Notes: generated from the sequence alone by a model not told the origin. A DNA stretch of 64,000 nt from Pseudomonas abietaniphila (GCF_900100795.1 NZ_FNCO01000014.1:1-64000); one strand, 5' to 3'; counted from the first letter of the stretch, positions 24,896 to 34,560 are shown. Numbers and translations are program-made.

Positions 24896-27800
24896 TTGTC
24901 CACATCACCCCCCACTCCGCCCTTGCGCTCGTCGAAAAGTGCGACGGCCATGCCTTTTCGAGGCTCGCTCAAAGGCGCACTGGCGGTGCTGGTGCTGCTG
25001 ATGCTCGTGCTTTTGTTGTGGCAACTGGTTGAACAGTTTCAACAGACGCAAGAGCGTCAGCATCAGCGCAGCGTTGACTACAGCATCCAGCTGGCCGACC
25101 GACTGAGCCTGAACATGGCGCTGAGCGCTCAGGTTGCGCTCAACGTTCTGGATGACGCCAAAGGCAGTCCCCAAGCCCTTGAGCAACATACCGCAACACT
25201 GGATCGCCTGCGTCAATCGATCCCCTCACTGCGCAGCGTCGCCTGGCTCGACAGCCAATCCAGCGTCATCGCCGACAGCGATCCAGGGCGTCAGGACGCC
25301 GGTTTTTTGACTGATCAGCACCAGCGCATTCAAGGCCGCACCTACTATTACGCCGACGCCCCGGACGGGTCGCTGATTTACCTGTTCGTTCGGCAACCGG
25401 GCAGCGAAAGCGAAGGCTATTGGGCGATCCGCCTGAACACGTCAGCGCTGAAGTCCCTGACCCGACAAAGCGATCAGGACTATCAGCCAGGCTGGCAACT
25501 GGAAAACCGCACGACACGGCATCTCATCTACCGGGGCGAAGCGGCGGACGGCGCATCAGTGGGCAGCGATCCACAGACCGTGCTGCTCGAACCGCTGACC
25601 AACAGTGACTGGCAACTGCGGGGCCTGTTCGATGCGAAAAAAGCCCGTCAGGCCTTGGTCGCACCGTTGATAGCAAAATGCTTGATCGCCCTGCTCTGCT
25701 CCATCGTGCCGCTGCTGGCGTTGCGTAGCTTGAGACGCCGCCAACAGCAGTTGCATGAAAGCCGTCGTCGTTACAAAGATATCTTCGAAGGCACCGGCGT
25801 CGCGCTTTGTGTTCTCGATCTCTCAGGCCTGCCCGAATACCTGAGACAGCTGCAGCTGAGCAGCAGCGAAGAATTGAGCCAGCGCCTGATCCATCATCCC
25901 GTCCAGCTCAAAGGCCTGTTACACCAGTTGCACATCACCGAGGTCAATCAGGTCGCCTCAAGCCTGCTGCGTGCCGAATCCGCCGAAAAGGTCTGGCAAC
26001 AGCTTATCGAGGGCTGCCCCCGGTCGCATACAGGCATTGGTGTGCAGTTGATCAGCGCGGTGCTCGACGGCCTGCCGCAGCTTGAGCTGGAAATCCTGCT
26101 GCCCGATGCCGACGGCCACGACCAGCACCTGTGGCTCGTGGTGCGCCTGCCCGAGCAGCCGGAAGACTTCAACGCCGTCATCCTCAGCATCAACGACATC
26201 ACCAACCGCAAGCAAACCGAGCTGGCGTTGCAGGAGCGTGAAAGCTTCTGGTCGGACGTGGTGCGCACTGTCCCCGACCATCTGTACGTTCAGGACATCA
26301 CCACGCGGCGCATGATTTACAGCAACCATCATTTGGGGCAAACCCTGGGCTACACCCCGGAAGATCTGCAACAAATGGGGGAATACTTCTGGGAAATACT
26401 GCTGCACCCCGAAGACACCGAGTGCTATGAACACATGCGCTTGCCCTGGACCCACCAAAGCGACAGCGGGATGACCGAATGCCAATTGCGCTTTCGCGAC
26501 CGCCGAGGCCGGTGGCGCCGTTTCGATATTCGCGAGCAGGCACTGGCGCCGGACAAGAACGGTCAGGTCACGCGCATCATCGGTGTCGCCAAGGACATCA
26601 CCGAGCAGGTCGAGGCCAGTCAGTCGTTGCGTGACAGCGAGCAGCGTTACCGCATGCTGGCAGAAAGCATCAGCGATGTGATCTTCTCCACCGATCAGAA
26701 ACTGCAACCCAACTATGTCAGCCCGTCGGTCAATGCCGTGCTGGGCTATACCTCTGAGTGGATTCTGCAAAACGGCTGGAACTCGATCATTGCCAACCCG
26801 CAACAACTGGCGGCGCTCTACGCCCTGCTGCACCGTATTCGCAGAGGTCTGGGCAAGCCTGACGCCCTGGCGGCGCTGCGCCGTGAAGTGACGACGCAAC
26901 TGTTCCTGTTCGACTGCCTGCGCGCGGACGGCCGCAAGATCCCCGTTGAGCTGCGTCTGGTGCTGGTGTGGGACGAAGCCGGGACGTTCGAAGGCATCCT
27001 CGGGGTCGGTCGTGACATCAGTCAGCAGCGCCGCGCTGAAAAAGACCTGCGCATGGCCGCGACCGTATTCGAACACTCGACCTCCGCGATCCTGATCACC
27101 GACCCGGCCGGTTATATCGTCCAGGCCAACGACGCGTTCAGTCGCGTCAGCGGCTATGCCGTCGCGCAAGTGCTGGACCAGTTGCCGATGATGCTGACCG
27201 TCGAAGACCAGCAGGAAGCCCACATGGGTTACATCCTCAAGCAACTGCACCAGCGCGGCAGTTGGGAGGGTGAGCTGTGGCTCAAGCGACGCGACGGCGA
27301 ACATTACCCGGCGTGGGTCGGCATCACGGCCGTGTTCGACGACGAAGGCGACCTGGCCAGCTACGTGTGTTTCTTCAGCGACATCAGCGAGCGCAAGGCC
27401 AGCGAACAGCGCATTCACCGGCTGGCCTACTACGACGCCCTGACCCACCTGCCCAACCGCACGCTGTTCCAGGACCGTCTGCACACCGCGTTGCAACATG
27501 CCGAGCGTCAGCATGCCTGGGTGGTCTTGATGTTCCTCGATCTGGACCGTTTCAAACCGATCAACGACTCCCTCGGACACGCCGCGGGCGACCGCATGCT
27601 CAAGGACATGGCGGCACGCCTGCTGGCGTGTGTGGCCGACGACGATACCGTGGCGCGCATGGGCGGCGACGAATTTACCTTGCTGTTGCAGCCCGGCGCC
27701 ACGCAACAGGCGGCGCTGACCCGGGCCATTCACGTGGCGGAGCAGATTCTCGCCAGCCTGGTTAAACCGTTTGTGCTGGAAGGCCGTGAGTTCTTCGTGA

Positions 27801-28735
27801 CGGCCAGTATCGGGATCGCGCTGAGCCCGCAGGACGGCAATGAGCTGAGCCAGCTGATGAAGAACGCCGACACGGCGATGTATCACGCCAAGGAGCGCGG
27901 CAAGAACAACTTCCAGTTCTATCAGGCCGACATGAACGCCAGCGCCCTGGAGCGTCTGGAACTGGAGAGCGACCTGCGCCACGCCCTCGAGCAGGAAGAG
28001 TTCACCTTGTATTACCAGCCGCAGTTCAGCGGTGACGGCAAGCGCCTGACCGGCGCGGAAGCCCTGTTGCGCTGGCGTCACCCCCGTCGCGGACTGGTGC
28101 CGCCGGGGGACTTCATCCCGGTACTTGAAGAGCTTGGGCTGGTGGTCGAAGTGGGTGAATGGGTGCTCAAGGAAGCCTGCCAGCAGTTGCGCGAATGGCA
28201 CAAGGCAAAGGTCCGCGTGCCGAAGGTCTCGGTCAACATTTCCGCGCGGCAGTTCTCCGATGGCCAGTTAGGCATGCGCATCGCCAATATCCTTCAGGAA
28301 ACCGGCCTGCCGCCTGCCTGCCTGGAACTGGAGCTGACCGAAAGTATCCTGATGCGCGAAGTCAGCGAAGCGATGCAGATCCTGGACGGCCTCAAGCGCC
28401 TGGGCCTGAGTATTGCGGTCGACGACTTCGGCACCGGCTATTCCTCGCTGAACTACCTCAAGCAGTTCCCGATCGATGTGCTAAAGATCGACCGCACCTT
28501 CGTCGACGGCTTGCCTTCCGGCGAACAGGACGCACAGATCGCCCGTGCAATCATCGCCATGGCCCACAGCCTGAACCTGGCCGTGATCGCAGAGGGCGTG
28601 GAAACCCACGAGCAACTGGAATTCCTGCGCGAACACGGCTGCGACGAAGTGCAGGGTTACCTGTTCGGGCGACCGATGCCGGCCTCGCGGTTCGAAGCGC
28701 AATTCAGTAACGATGCGCTGTTCATGATTGACTGA
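24896..28735 (+). CDS. morA: MorA-like membrane c-di-GMP cyclase/phosphodiesterase (PAS-GGDEF-EAL)
   Basis: A 1279-residue inner-membrane signalling protein. TM1 (about 28-47) and TM2 (about 261-278) bracket a periplasmic sensor domain. PAS-like domains follow (about 285-440, 445-580, 584-715, 721-840), then GGDEF (intact GGDEF at 923-927) and EAL (intact EALLRW at 1055, with DDFGTGYSSLNYL). Both catalytic signatures are preserved, so it may make and degrade c-di-GMP. I see no RxxD inhibitory site before GGDEF. The adjoining glyA, and the cstA/mapZ/radA order downstream, correspond to PA4601 (MorA), which controls motility and biofilm. The start is TTG with AGGA upstream; an ATG at 24950 is the alternative. 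Confidence 0.82.
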   Translation: MSTSPPTPPLRSSKSATAMPFRGSLKGALAVLVLLMLVLLLWQLVEQFQQTQERQHQRSVDYSIQLADRLSLNMALSAQVALNVLDDAKGSPQALEQHTATLDRLRQSIPSLRSVAWLDSQSSVIADSDPGRQDAGFLTDQHQRIQGRTYYYADAPDGSLIYLFVRQPGSESEGYWAIRLNTSALKSLTRQSDQDYQPGWQLENRTTRHLIYRGEAADGASVGSDPQTVLLEPLTNSDWQLRGLFDAKKARQALVAPLIAKCLIALLCSIVPLLALRSLRRRQQQLHESRRRYKDIFEGTGVALCVLDLSGLPEYLRQLQLSSSEELSQRLIHHPVQLKGLLHQLHITEVNQVASSLLRAESAEKVWQQLIEGCPRSHTGIGVQLISAVLDGLPQLELEILLPDADGHDQHLWLVVRLPEQPEDFNAVILSINDITNRKQTELALQERESFWSDVVRTVPDHLYVQDITTRRMIYSNHHLGQTLGYTPEDLQQMGEYFWEILLHPEDTECYEHMRLPWTHQSDSGMTECQLRFRDRRGRWRRFDIREQALAPDKNGQVTRIIGVAKDITEQVEASQSLRDSEQRYRMLAESISDVIFSTDQKLQPNYVSPSVNAVLGYTSEWILQNGWNSIIANPQQLAALYALLHRIRRGLGKPDALAALRREVTTQLFLFDCLRADGRKIPVELRLVLVWDEAGTFEGILGVGRDISQQRRAEKDLRMAATVFEHSTSAILITDPAGYIVQANDAFSRVSGYAVAQVLDQLPMMLTVEDQQEAHMGYILKQLHQRGSWEGELWLKRRDGEHYPAWVGITAVFDDEGDLASYVCFFSDISERKASEQRIHRLAYYDALTHLPNRTLFQDRLHTALQHAERQHAWVVLMFLDLDRFKPINDSLGHAAGDRMLKDMAARLLACVADDDTVARMGGDEFTLLLQPGATQQAALTRAIHVAEQILASLVKPFVLEGREFFVTASIGIALSPQDGNELSQLMKNADTAMYHAKERGKNNFQFYQADMNASALERLELESDLRHALEQEEFTLYYQPQFSGDGKRLTGAEALLRWRHPRRGLVPPGDFIPVLEELGLVVEVGEWVLKEACQQLREWHKAKVRVPKVSVNISARQFSDGQLGMRIANILQETGLPPACLELELTESILMREVSEAMQILDGLKRLGLSIAVDDFGTGYSSLNYLKQFPIDVLKIDRTFVDGLPSGEQDAQIARAIIAMAHSLNLAVIAEGVETHEQLEFLREHGCDEVQGYLFGRPMPASRFEAQFSNDALFMID

Positions 28736-28751
28736 ATCAGTGCCGCTCCCC

Positions 28752-28920
28752 TGCAGGAGTGGTCGGAGGGGCGCTCTACCTTGTCCCGCGATCAGCGGGG
28801 GACCCTTTGTAAAATCGGTAAATCTGGTATTTCAGATGAATCGGGCATACCGGGTTTGGTACCGGTTCCCGGCACATCGCGGGACAAGCCACGCGCCTGC
28901 AGGTGCAGCGTCAGGCTGGA
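28752..28920. repeat. Degenerate inverted repeat between morA and glyA
   Basis: CTGCAGGAG...CTTGTCCCGCGAT near 28752-28792 is partly mirrored by ATCGCGGGACAAGCC...GCCTGCAGG near 28876-28908. It resembles an old, diverged REP pair. The promoter of glyA, with a TAGAAT -10-like box near 28980, lies downstream. Confidence 0.45.
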
Positions 28921-29022
28921 TGAAAACCGCTTGTCCAGCACATGACCCGCTTTCATATGCCAGATAAAAGCCGATGTTGTAGAATGCCCCCCTTTTCTAC
29001 TGCCCGATCCCCGAGGACCGCC

Positions 29023-30276
29023 ATGTTCAGCCGTGATTTGACTATCGCCAAGTACGACTCCGACCTGTATGCCGCTATGGAACAAGAAGCCAAGCGACAG
29101 GAAGAGCACATCGAGCTGATCGCCTCGGAAAACTACACAAGCCCCGCTGTCATGGAAGCCCAGGGTTCTGTGCTGACCAACAAATACGCTGAAGGCTACC
29201 CGGGCAAGCGTTACTACGGCGGCTGCGAATACGTCGACATCGTCGAGCAACTGGCCATCGACCGCGCCAAAGAGCTGTTCGGCGCCGACTACGCCAACGT
29301 CCAGCCACACGCAGGTTCGCAGGCCAACAGCGCCGTTTACCTGGCCCTCCTCAACGCAGGTGACACCATCCTGGGCATGAGCCTGGCCCACGGCGGTCAC
29401 CTGACCCACGGCGCCAGCGTTTCCTCGTCTGGCAAGCTGTACAACGCTGTTCAATACGGCATCGACGGCAACGGTCTGATCGACTACGACGAAGTCGAGC
29501 GTCTGGCGGTAGAACACAAGCCGAAGATGATCGTGGCGGGCTTCTCTGCTTACTCGCAGATCCTGGACTTCCCGCGCTTCCGCGCCATCGCTGACAAGGT
29601 CGGCGCTTACCTGTTCGTCGACATGGCCCACGTGGCCGGTCTGGTTGCCGCTGGCGTCTACCCGAACCCGGTTCCCTTCGCTGACGTCGTCACCACCACC
29701 ACGCACAAAACCCTGCGCGGTCCACGCGGCGGCCTGATCCTGGCGCGCGCCAACGCCGAGATCGAGAAGAAGCTGAACTCCGCCGTGTTCCCGGGCGGCC
29801 AGGGCGGTCCTCTGGAGCATGTCATCGCCGCCAAAGCGATCTGCTTCAAGGAAGCACTGCAGCCTGAGTTCAAGACCTACCAGCAACAAGTGGTGAAGAA
29901 CGCCAAGGCCATGGCTTCGGTGTTTATCGAGCGCGGTTTCGACGTAGTCTCCGGCGGTACCGAGAACCACCTGTTCCTGCTGTCGCTGATCAAGCAGGAC
30001 ATCTCCGGTAAAGACGCCGACGCCGCACTGGGCAAGGCCTTCATCACCGTGAACAAGAACTCCGTACCGAACGACCCACGCTCCCCGTTCGTCACCTCCG
30101 GCCTGCGCTTCGGCACCCCGGCAGTGACCACTCGCGGCTTCAAGGAAGCAGAGTGCAAGGAACTGGCGGGCTGGATCTGCGACATCCTGGCTGACCTGAA
30201 CAACGAAGCGGTGATCGATGCCGTTCGTGAGAAAGTCAAAGCCATCTGCGCCAAGCTGCCGGTTTACGGCGAGTGA
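29023..30276 (+). CDS. glyA: Serine hydroxymethyltransferase
   Basis: A 417-residue PLP enzyme that interconverts serine and glycine while charging tetrahydrofolate. The PLP lysine lies in the canonical VTTTTHKTLRGPRGG. The N-terminal IELIASENYTSPAVMEAQGS and YPGKRYYGGCEYVD segments are typical. The ATG at 29023 follows GAGG and gives the standard start MFSRDLT; the ORF extends 27 codons further upstream without homology. Pseudomonads carry several glyA paralogues; the position next to morA corresponds to glyA3 (PA4602). A strong terminator follows. Confidence 0.97.
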   Translation: MFSRDLTIAKYDSDLYAAMEQEAKRQEEHIELIASENYTSPAVMEAQGSVLTNKYAEGYPGKRYYGGCEYVDIVEQLAIDRAKELFGADYANVQPHAGSQANSAVYLALLNAGDTILGMSLAHGGHLTHGASVSSSGKLYNAVQYGIDGNGLIDYDEVERLAVEHKPKMIVAGFSAYSQILDFPRFRAIADKVGAYLFVDMAHVAGLVAAGVYPNPVPFADVVTTTTHKTLRGPRGGLILARANAEIEKKLNSAVFPGGQGGPLEHVIAAKAICFKEALQPEFKTYQQQVVKNAKAMASVFIERGFDVVSGGTENHLFLLSLIKQDISGKDADAALGKAFITVNKNSVPNDPRSPFVTSGLRFGTPAVTTRGFKEAECKELAGWICDILADLNNEAVIDAVREKVKAICAKLPVYGE

Positions 30277-30299
30277 TCTGACGCCGTAGCGGTTGCATG

Positions 30300-30330
30300 A
30301 AAAAGCCCGGCTCTTGAGCCGGGCTTTTTT
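30300..30330 (+). terminator. Intrinsic terminator of glyA
   Basis: AAAAAGCCCGGCTC-TT-GAGCCGGGCTTTTTT is a perfect 14-bp hairpin with a T-run, starting 24 bases after the glyA stop. It is symmetrical, so it could also work on the minus strand for yjiA. Confidence 0.93.
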
Positions 30331-30368
30331 GTGCGTCAGAAATACCTTTCAATCTGGAATACATAACC

Positions 30369-30458
30369 TGTGGGAGCCGGCTTGCTGGCGAATGGGGCAG
30401 GCCAGACACCGTGATGTCGACTGACACGACGCTTTCGCCAGCAAGCCGGCTCCCACAG
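30369..30458. repeat. REP pair (GCCGGCTTGCTGGCGAA type)
   Basis: CTGTGGGAGCCGGCTTGCTGGCGAA and its near-perfect inverse TTCGCCAGCAAGCCGGCTCCCACAG enclose about 40 bases between convergent glyA and yjiA. Confidence 0.88.
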
Positions 30459-30494
30459 TGTATTTGTGGTGTGTCAGTCCGTCGTGAGGTTGAA

Positions 30495-31472
30495 TCAATC
30501 CGCCGACACCTTCGCAAACCCTTCTCGAATCTTCTCTTCCGGCAGCTCATCGGCAATGAACACGATCACGCTTTCGCGCTTTTCGCCTTCTGCCCACTCC
30601 ACGTCGAAATCGAAGCCGTATAACTTCAGCACGCCTTGAAACACCAGTTTGCGCGCTTCGCCGGCGATGTTCAGTACGCCTTTGTAGCGCAGCAGTTGTT
30701 TGCCGTGGTCTTCGAGCAGTTCGTTCATGAACTCGCTGAGCTTGTCGATATCCAGCGCCTTGTCGCTGCGCAGGACCAGGCTGCTGATGCGGTCGATCGA
30801 CCGGCCCGCAGGCGCTGCCGGGCGCAGGGTCATGCCGCCGATGTCTGCGTTCAGGTTAAACCCGCGCACATCGAGCAGTTCGGCCAAATCGATCTTGCCG
30901 TGCTCAACGATGCGAATCGGCGCGCGGCGGTTGATGCGCGCCAGTCGCTGGCTCAGGGCTTCAAAGGCCGGCTCGTCCACCAGATCAGTCTTGCTCACCA
31001 GCAGGCGGTCGGCGAAACCGATCTGTGCCTGGGCGATGGTCTGTTCCAGATGGGTGTCGGCGTGGGCGGCGTCAACCAGCGTGATGATGCCATCGAGGAT
31101 ATAGCGCTCGCGCAGCTCTTCATCGATGAAGAACGTCTGCGCGACGGGCGCGGGATCGGCGAGGCCCGTGCATTCGATCACCAGGCGGTCGAAAGCGATT
31201 TCACCGCTGTCCAGTCGCTCCAGCAGCAGGAACAACGCCTTGGTCAGGTCGGTATGGATGGTGCAGCACACGCAGCCATTGGACAGCGTCATCACCTGCA
31301 CGGGCTCATCGCCGAGCAATTGCGTGTCGACGCCGGCGTCACTGAATTCGTTTTCGATCACGGCGATTTTCAGGCCGTGCTCTTCCTTGAGCAGGTGACG
31401 CAGCAACGTGGTCTTGCCCGCGCCGAGAAAACCACTCAGGACGGTGACGGGAATAGGTTGCGAAACGGTCAT
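30495..31472 (-). CDS. yjiA: CobW/G3E-family GTPase YjiA
   Basis: A 325-residue G3E P-loop GTPase with a metal-chaperone fold. Walker A GFLGAGKTT spans residues 14-22, the metal-binding GNGCVCCT motif has Cys67, Cys69 and Cys70, and the Walker B/base motifs (ECTGLADP, SKTDLV) follow. The C-terminal CobW domain (about 215-320) is present. In E. coli yjiA sits downstream of the btsT-yjiX pair, and the same order is seen here. The link between the GTPase and pyruvate uptake is not understood. A hairpin terminator lies between yjiX and this gene, so it may be only partly co-transcribed. Confidence 0.88.
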   Translation of the reverse strand: MTVSQPIPVTVLSGFLGAGKTTLLRHLLKEEHGLKIAVIENEFSDAGVDTQLLGDEPVQVMTLSNGCVCCTIHTDLTKALFLLLERLDSGEIAFDRLVIECTGLADPAPVAQTFFIDEELRERYILDGIITLVDAAHADTHLEQTIAQAQIGFADRLLVSKTDLVDEPAFEALSQRLARINRRAPIRIVEHGKIDLAELLDVRGFNLNADIGGMTLRPAAPAGRSIDRISSLVLRSDKALDIDKLSEFMNELLEDHGKQLLRYKGVLNIAGEARKLVFQGVLKLYGFDFDVEWAEGEKRESVIVFIADELPEEKIREGFAKVSAD

Positions 31473-31563
31473 GCGTTCTCCTGCTTTCAGATGCGCGCCG
31501 ACGCTCTCTCTGTGTGCGCGAATTCATTCGCGAGACGTCGGCACAAACAATAGAAGTATCCAA

Positions 31564-31594
31564 ATAAAAACGCGCCACGACAGGCGTGGCGCGC
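31564..31594 (-). terminator. Intrinsic terminator after yjiX
   Basis: On the minus strand GCGCCACG-CCTGT-CGTGGCGC is followed by TTTTTATTTGG. It lies 31 bases downstream of yjiX and 90 bases before yjiA, so it partly or fully separates yjiA from the cstA-yjiX transcript. Confidence 0.8.
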
Positions 31595-31624
31595 TATTCA
31601 AACAAGCTTTACAGAATCAGGCCA

Positions 31625-31822
31625 TCAACAGCACTTGGGCCCACCCTTGCCGCCGTAACGCGCATCCTGGCGTTCCCGAAAGAACGCCTCGTACGTCATC
31701 ACCGGCTTGTCCGGGTGTTTGTTCTGCATATGTTCGACGTAGTTATCGTAGTCCGGCATGCCCACCATCAGGCGGGCTGCCTGACCCAGATACTTACCCA
31801 AACGATTCAGGTCATTGAACAT
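31625..31822 (-). CDS. YbdD/YjiX family small protein (DUF466)
   Basis: A 65-residue protein with the conserved YxxYVEHMQ/NKHPDKPVMTYEAFFRERQ core and a C-terminal RYGGKGGPKCC. It always accompanies CstA/BtsT carbon-starvation transporters and is thought to assist them. It follows the transporter gene after 26 bases and must be in the same operon. Confidence 0.9.
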   Translation of the reverse strand: MFNDLNRLGKYLGQAARLMVGMPDYDNYVEHMQNKHPDKPVMTYEAFFRERQDARYGGKGGPKCC

Positions 31823-31848
31823 ACACAGCTCCTCGCCTTACAGCGCAC

Positions 31849-33918
31849 TCAGTTGGCTTTCGGGAAGGCCTGGAATGGCGCTTCCTTGTCGGTACGCTCT
31901 TTCTTGGTCCAGGCCGCGCGGCCTACCTTGATTGCGTAGAACAGGATGCTCAGCACCACGAACAGGAACAGGGTGGTCAGCGCCGCGTTGGTATACGCGT
32001 TGAAGATCACGTGCTGCATCTGGTCCATGGTCTTGGCCGGTGCCAGCACCTGACCGGCATCGGCCGCTGTGCTGTATTTCTTCGCCAGCGCCAGGAAGCC
32101 TACGGCCGGGCTCGGGTCGAACAGCTTGATGAAGCCGGCGGTCACGGTGCAGATCAGCAGCCAGGACGCTGGCAGAATGGTCACCCACACGTACTGCTGA
32201 CGTTTCATTTTGATCAGGACTACAGTTGCCAGCATCAGCGCGATACCCGCCAGCATCTGGTTGGAGATACCGAACAGCGGCCACAAGGTGTTGATGCCAC
32301 CCAGTGGATCGATCACGCCCTGATACAGCAGATAGCCCCACAACGCCACGCAGCCACCGGTGCCGATCGCGTTGGCGGTCCAGGATTCGGTGCGTTTGAG
32401 CGAAGGCACGAAGCTGCCGAGCAAGTCTTGCAACATGAAGCGACCGGCACGGGTACCGGCATCCACCGCCGTCAGGATGAACAGCGCTTCGAAGAGGATC
32501 GCGAAGTGGTACCAGAACGCCATGGTGTTCTGGCCAGGGAAGGCCTGGTGCAGGATCTGCGCGATACCGACCGCCAGCGTCGGAGCACCGCCAGCACGGG
32601 CCAGTACAGTGTTCTCACCGATGTCCTTGGCCGTTGCGATCAGCTGGTCCGGGGTAATCACGAAGCCCCAACTGCTGACCATCTGCGCCACTGCGTTCAC
32701 ATCGGAACCGACGATCGCCGCCGGGCTGTTCATGGCGAAGTAAACACCGGGCTCGATGACGGAAGCCGCCACCATGGCCATGATCGCCACGAAGGACTCC
32801 ATCAGCATGCCGCCGTAACCGATGTAACGGGCGTTGACTTCGTTATCCAGCAACTTCGGCGTGGTGCCCGAAGAAATCAGGGCATGGAAACCCGACACCG
32901 CACCGCAGGCGATGGTGATGAACAGGAACGGGAACAGCGTGCCTTTCCAGACCGGACCGGTGCCGTCGGTGAACTGGGTCAGGGCCGGCATTTTCAGCTC
33001 GGGCGCAAGAATCAGAATGCCGATCGCCAGGGCGACGATGGTGCCGATTTTCAGGAAGGTCGACAGGTAGTCACGCGGTGCCAGCACCAGCCAGACCGGC
33101 AGCATGGCGGCCACAAAGCCGTAACCGACCAGCATCCAGGTGATTTGCACACCCGTGAACGTAAACAGCGGCGCCCACTCAGGGCTCGCGGCCACTTGGC
33201 CACCCACCCAGATCGACAGCAGCAACAGCACCACGCCGACCACGGAGATTTCACCAATGCGGCCCGGACGGATGTAGCGCATGTAAACGCCCATGAACAT
33301 CGCAATCGGGATCGTCGCCATGACCGTGAACATGCCCCATGGGCTCTCGGCCAGGGCCTTGACCACGATCAACGCCAGCACCGCGAGGATGATGATCATG
33401 ATCAGGAAGCAGCCAAACAAGGCGATGGTGCCGGGAATACGGCCCATTTCCTCACGGACCATGTCGCCCAGCGAACGGCCGTTACGGCGGGTGGACAGGA
33501 ACAGGATCATGAAGTCCTGAACCGCACCGGCCAGCACGACACCGGCAATCAGCCACAGCGTGCCGGGCAAATAACCCATTTGCGCAGCGAGCACCGGACC
33601 GACGAGCGGACCTGCACCGGCAATAGCGGCGAAATGGTGACCGAACAGGATGTGTTTGTTGGTCGGCACGTAGTCCAGACCGTCGTTGTTCAGCACCGCC
33701 GGTGTGGCCCGTGTCGGGTCGAGTTGCATGACGCGGGTGGCGATGAACAAGCTGTAGTAGCGATAAGCAACCAGATAGATAGCGACCGCGGCGACCACGA
33801 TCCAGAGTGCGTTGATTGCCTCTCCCCGACGCAATGCAACCACTCCCAGGGCCCACGCCCCGAGAATCGCAACAATCAGCCAGGGCACGTGGCGCAGCAG
33901 ACTATTATTGTTTTTCAT
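31849..33918 (-). CDS. cstA: Carbon-starvation CstA/BtsT-type pyruvate/peptide transporter
   Basis: A 689-residue inner-membrane protein with about 16 hydrophobic segments. The N-terminal CstA domain carries the conserved HHFAAIAGAGPLVGPVLAAQMG and VQDFMILFLSTRRNGRSLG motifs. The C-terminal part carries LFGISNQMLAGIAL. E. coli members take up pyruvate (BtsT, CstA) or peptides. The operon order transporter-yjiX-yjiA matches E. coli btsT-yjiX-yjiA, and the position matches PA4606. The C-terminus is shorter than BtsT (about 716). Pyruvate is the probable substrate. Confidence 0.9.
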   Translation of the reverse strand: MKNNNSLLRHVPWLIVAILGAWALGVVALRRGEAINALWIVVAAVAIYLVAYRYYSLFIATRVMQLDPTRATPAVLNNDGLDYVPTNKHILFGHHFAAIAGAGPLVGPVLAAQMGYLPGTLWLIAGVVLAGAVQDFMILFLSTRRNGRSLGDMVREEMGRIPGTIALFGCFLIMIIILAVLALIVVKALAESPWGMFTVMATIPIAMFMGVYMRYIRPGRIGEISVVGVVLLLLSIWVGGQVAASPEWAPLFTFTGVQITWMLVGYGFVAAMLPVWLVLAPRDYLSTFLKIGTIVALAIGILILAPELKMPALTQFTDGTGPVWKGTLFPFLFITIACGAVSGFHALISSGTTPKLLDNEVNARYIGYGGMLMESFVAIMAMVAASVIEPGVYFAMNSPAAIVGSDVNAVAQMVSSWGFVITPDQLIATAKDIGENTVLARAGGAPTLAVGIAQILHQAFPGQNTMAFWYHFAILFEALFILTAVDAGTRAGRFMLQDLLGSFVPSLKRTESWTANAIGTGGCVALWGYLLYQGVIDPLGGINTLWPLFGISNQMLAGIALMLATVVLIKMKRQQYVWVTILPASWLLICTVTAGFIKLFDPSPAVGFLALAKKYSTAADAGQVLAPAKTMDQMQHVIFNAYTNAALTTLFLFVVLSILFYAIKVGRAAWTKKERTDKEAPFQAFPKAN

Positions 33919-34054
33919 TTTTTTTTATTTCCAGCTGAGTGGACTTGTGTGAGCAGCCATCAGAGTTTAGCGCTGCTGAAGCGAAAGGCCACCCCCACAA
34001 TGGTCTAGCGCGGGTTTTGGCCTATAGTCAAAGCAGCCAAGGAGAAGTCGACTT

Positions 34055-34423
34055 ATGACAGATTCCCACGAAGACCGCCGACGCTTTAAACGCATCGCGT
34101 TCGATGCCAAGACTGAATTGACTCAGAACCACAAGACCTGGCCCGTTCATCTGATCGACCTTTCGCTCAAAGGCCTGCTGATCGAACGGCCCTCACCGTG
34201 GCAGGGCAACCCTGACGAGCCGTTTATCGTCGACATTCATTTGAACGTCGATATCTTCGTGCAGATGGAGGTGAGACTGACCCACGACGATCACAATCAT
34301 CTGGGGTTTGTCTGCGAACACATCGGCCTGGAATCGGTGACCCACCTGCGCCGGTTGATCGAGTTGAACCTTGCGGATCACGACGAGCTTGAGCGGGAAT
34401 TGGCGGCGTTGATTGAGGTTTGA
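34055..34423 (+). CDS. mapZ: PilZ-domain c-di-GMP adaptor MapZ
   Basis: A 122-residue single PilZ domain. The c-di-GMP-binding motifs are intact: RRRFKR with Arg9-x3-Arg13 and DLSLKG (35-40). Length and sequence follow PA4608 of P. aeruginosa, called MapZ, which on binding c-di-GMP inhibits the chemotaxis methyltransferase CheR1. AAGGAG precedes the ATG. It stands divergent from cstA and next to radA, as in P. aeruginosa, and about 5 kb from the c-di-GMP enzyme gene morA. Confidence 0.87.
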   Translation: MTDSHEDRRRFKRIAFDAKTELTQNHKTWPVHLIDLSLKGLLIERPSPWQGNPDEPFIVDIHLNVDIFVQMEVRLTHDDHNHLGFVCEHIGLESVTHLRRLIELNLADHDELERELAALIEV

Positions 34424-34445
34424 CTGTAGGCCGATACCCAACCCC

Positions 34446-34537
34446 CTGTAGGAGCGCGCTTGCCCGCGATTGGATTGTGAGCCACCCCATGTGTAGCGGA
34501 TGCACGAATGTTTTCGCGGGCAAGCGCGCTCCTGCAC
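34446..34537. repeat. REP pair (GCGCGCTTGCCCGCGA type)
   Basis: CTGTAGGAGCGCGCTTGCCCGCGA and an inverted TCGCGGGCAAGCGCGCTCCTGCA lie between convergent mapZ and radA. Confidence 0.9.
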
Positions 34538-34560
34538 TGTTTTTTATTGTCTGCGGCCCA

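Noticed and set aside
32011..34008. 665-codon plus-strand ORF opposite cstA
   Set aside because: It is antisense to a clear membrane transporter and extremely rich in His, Gln and Arg, as expected of the complement of a hydrophobic protein.
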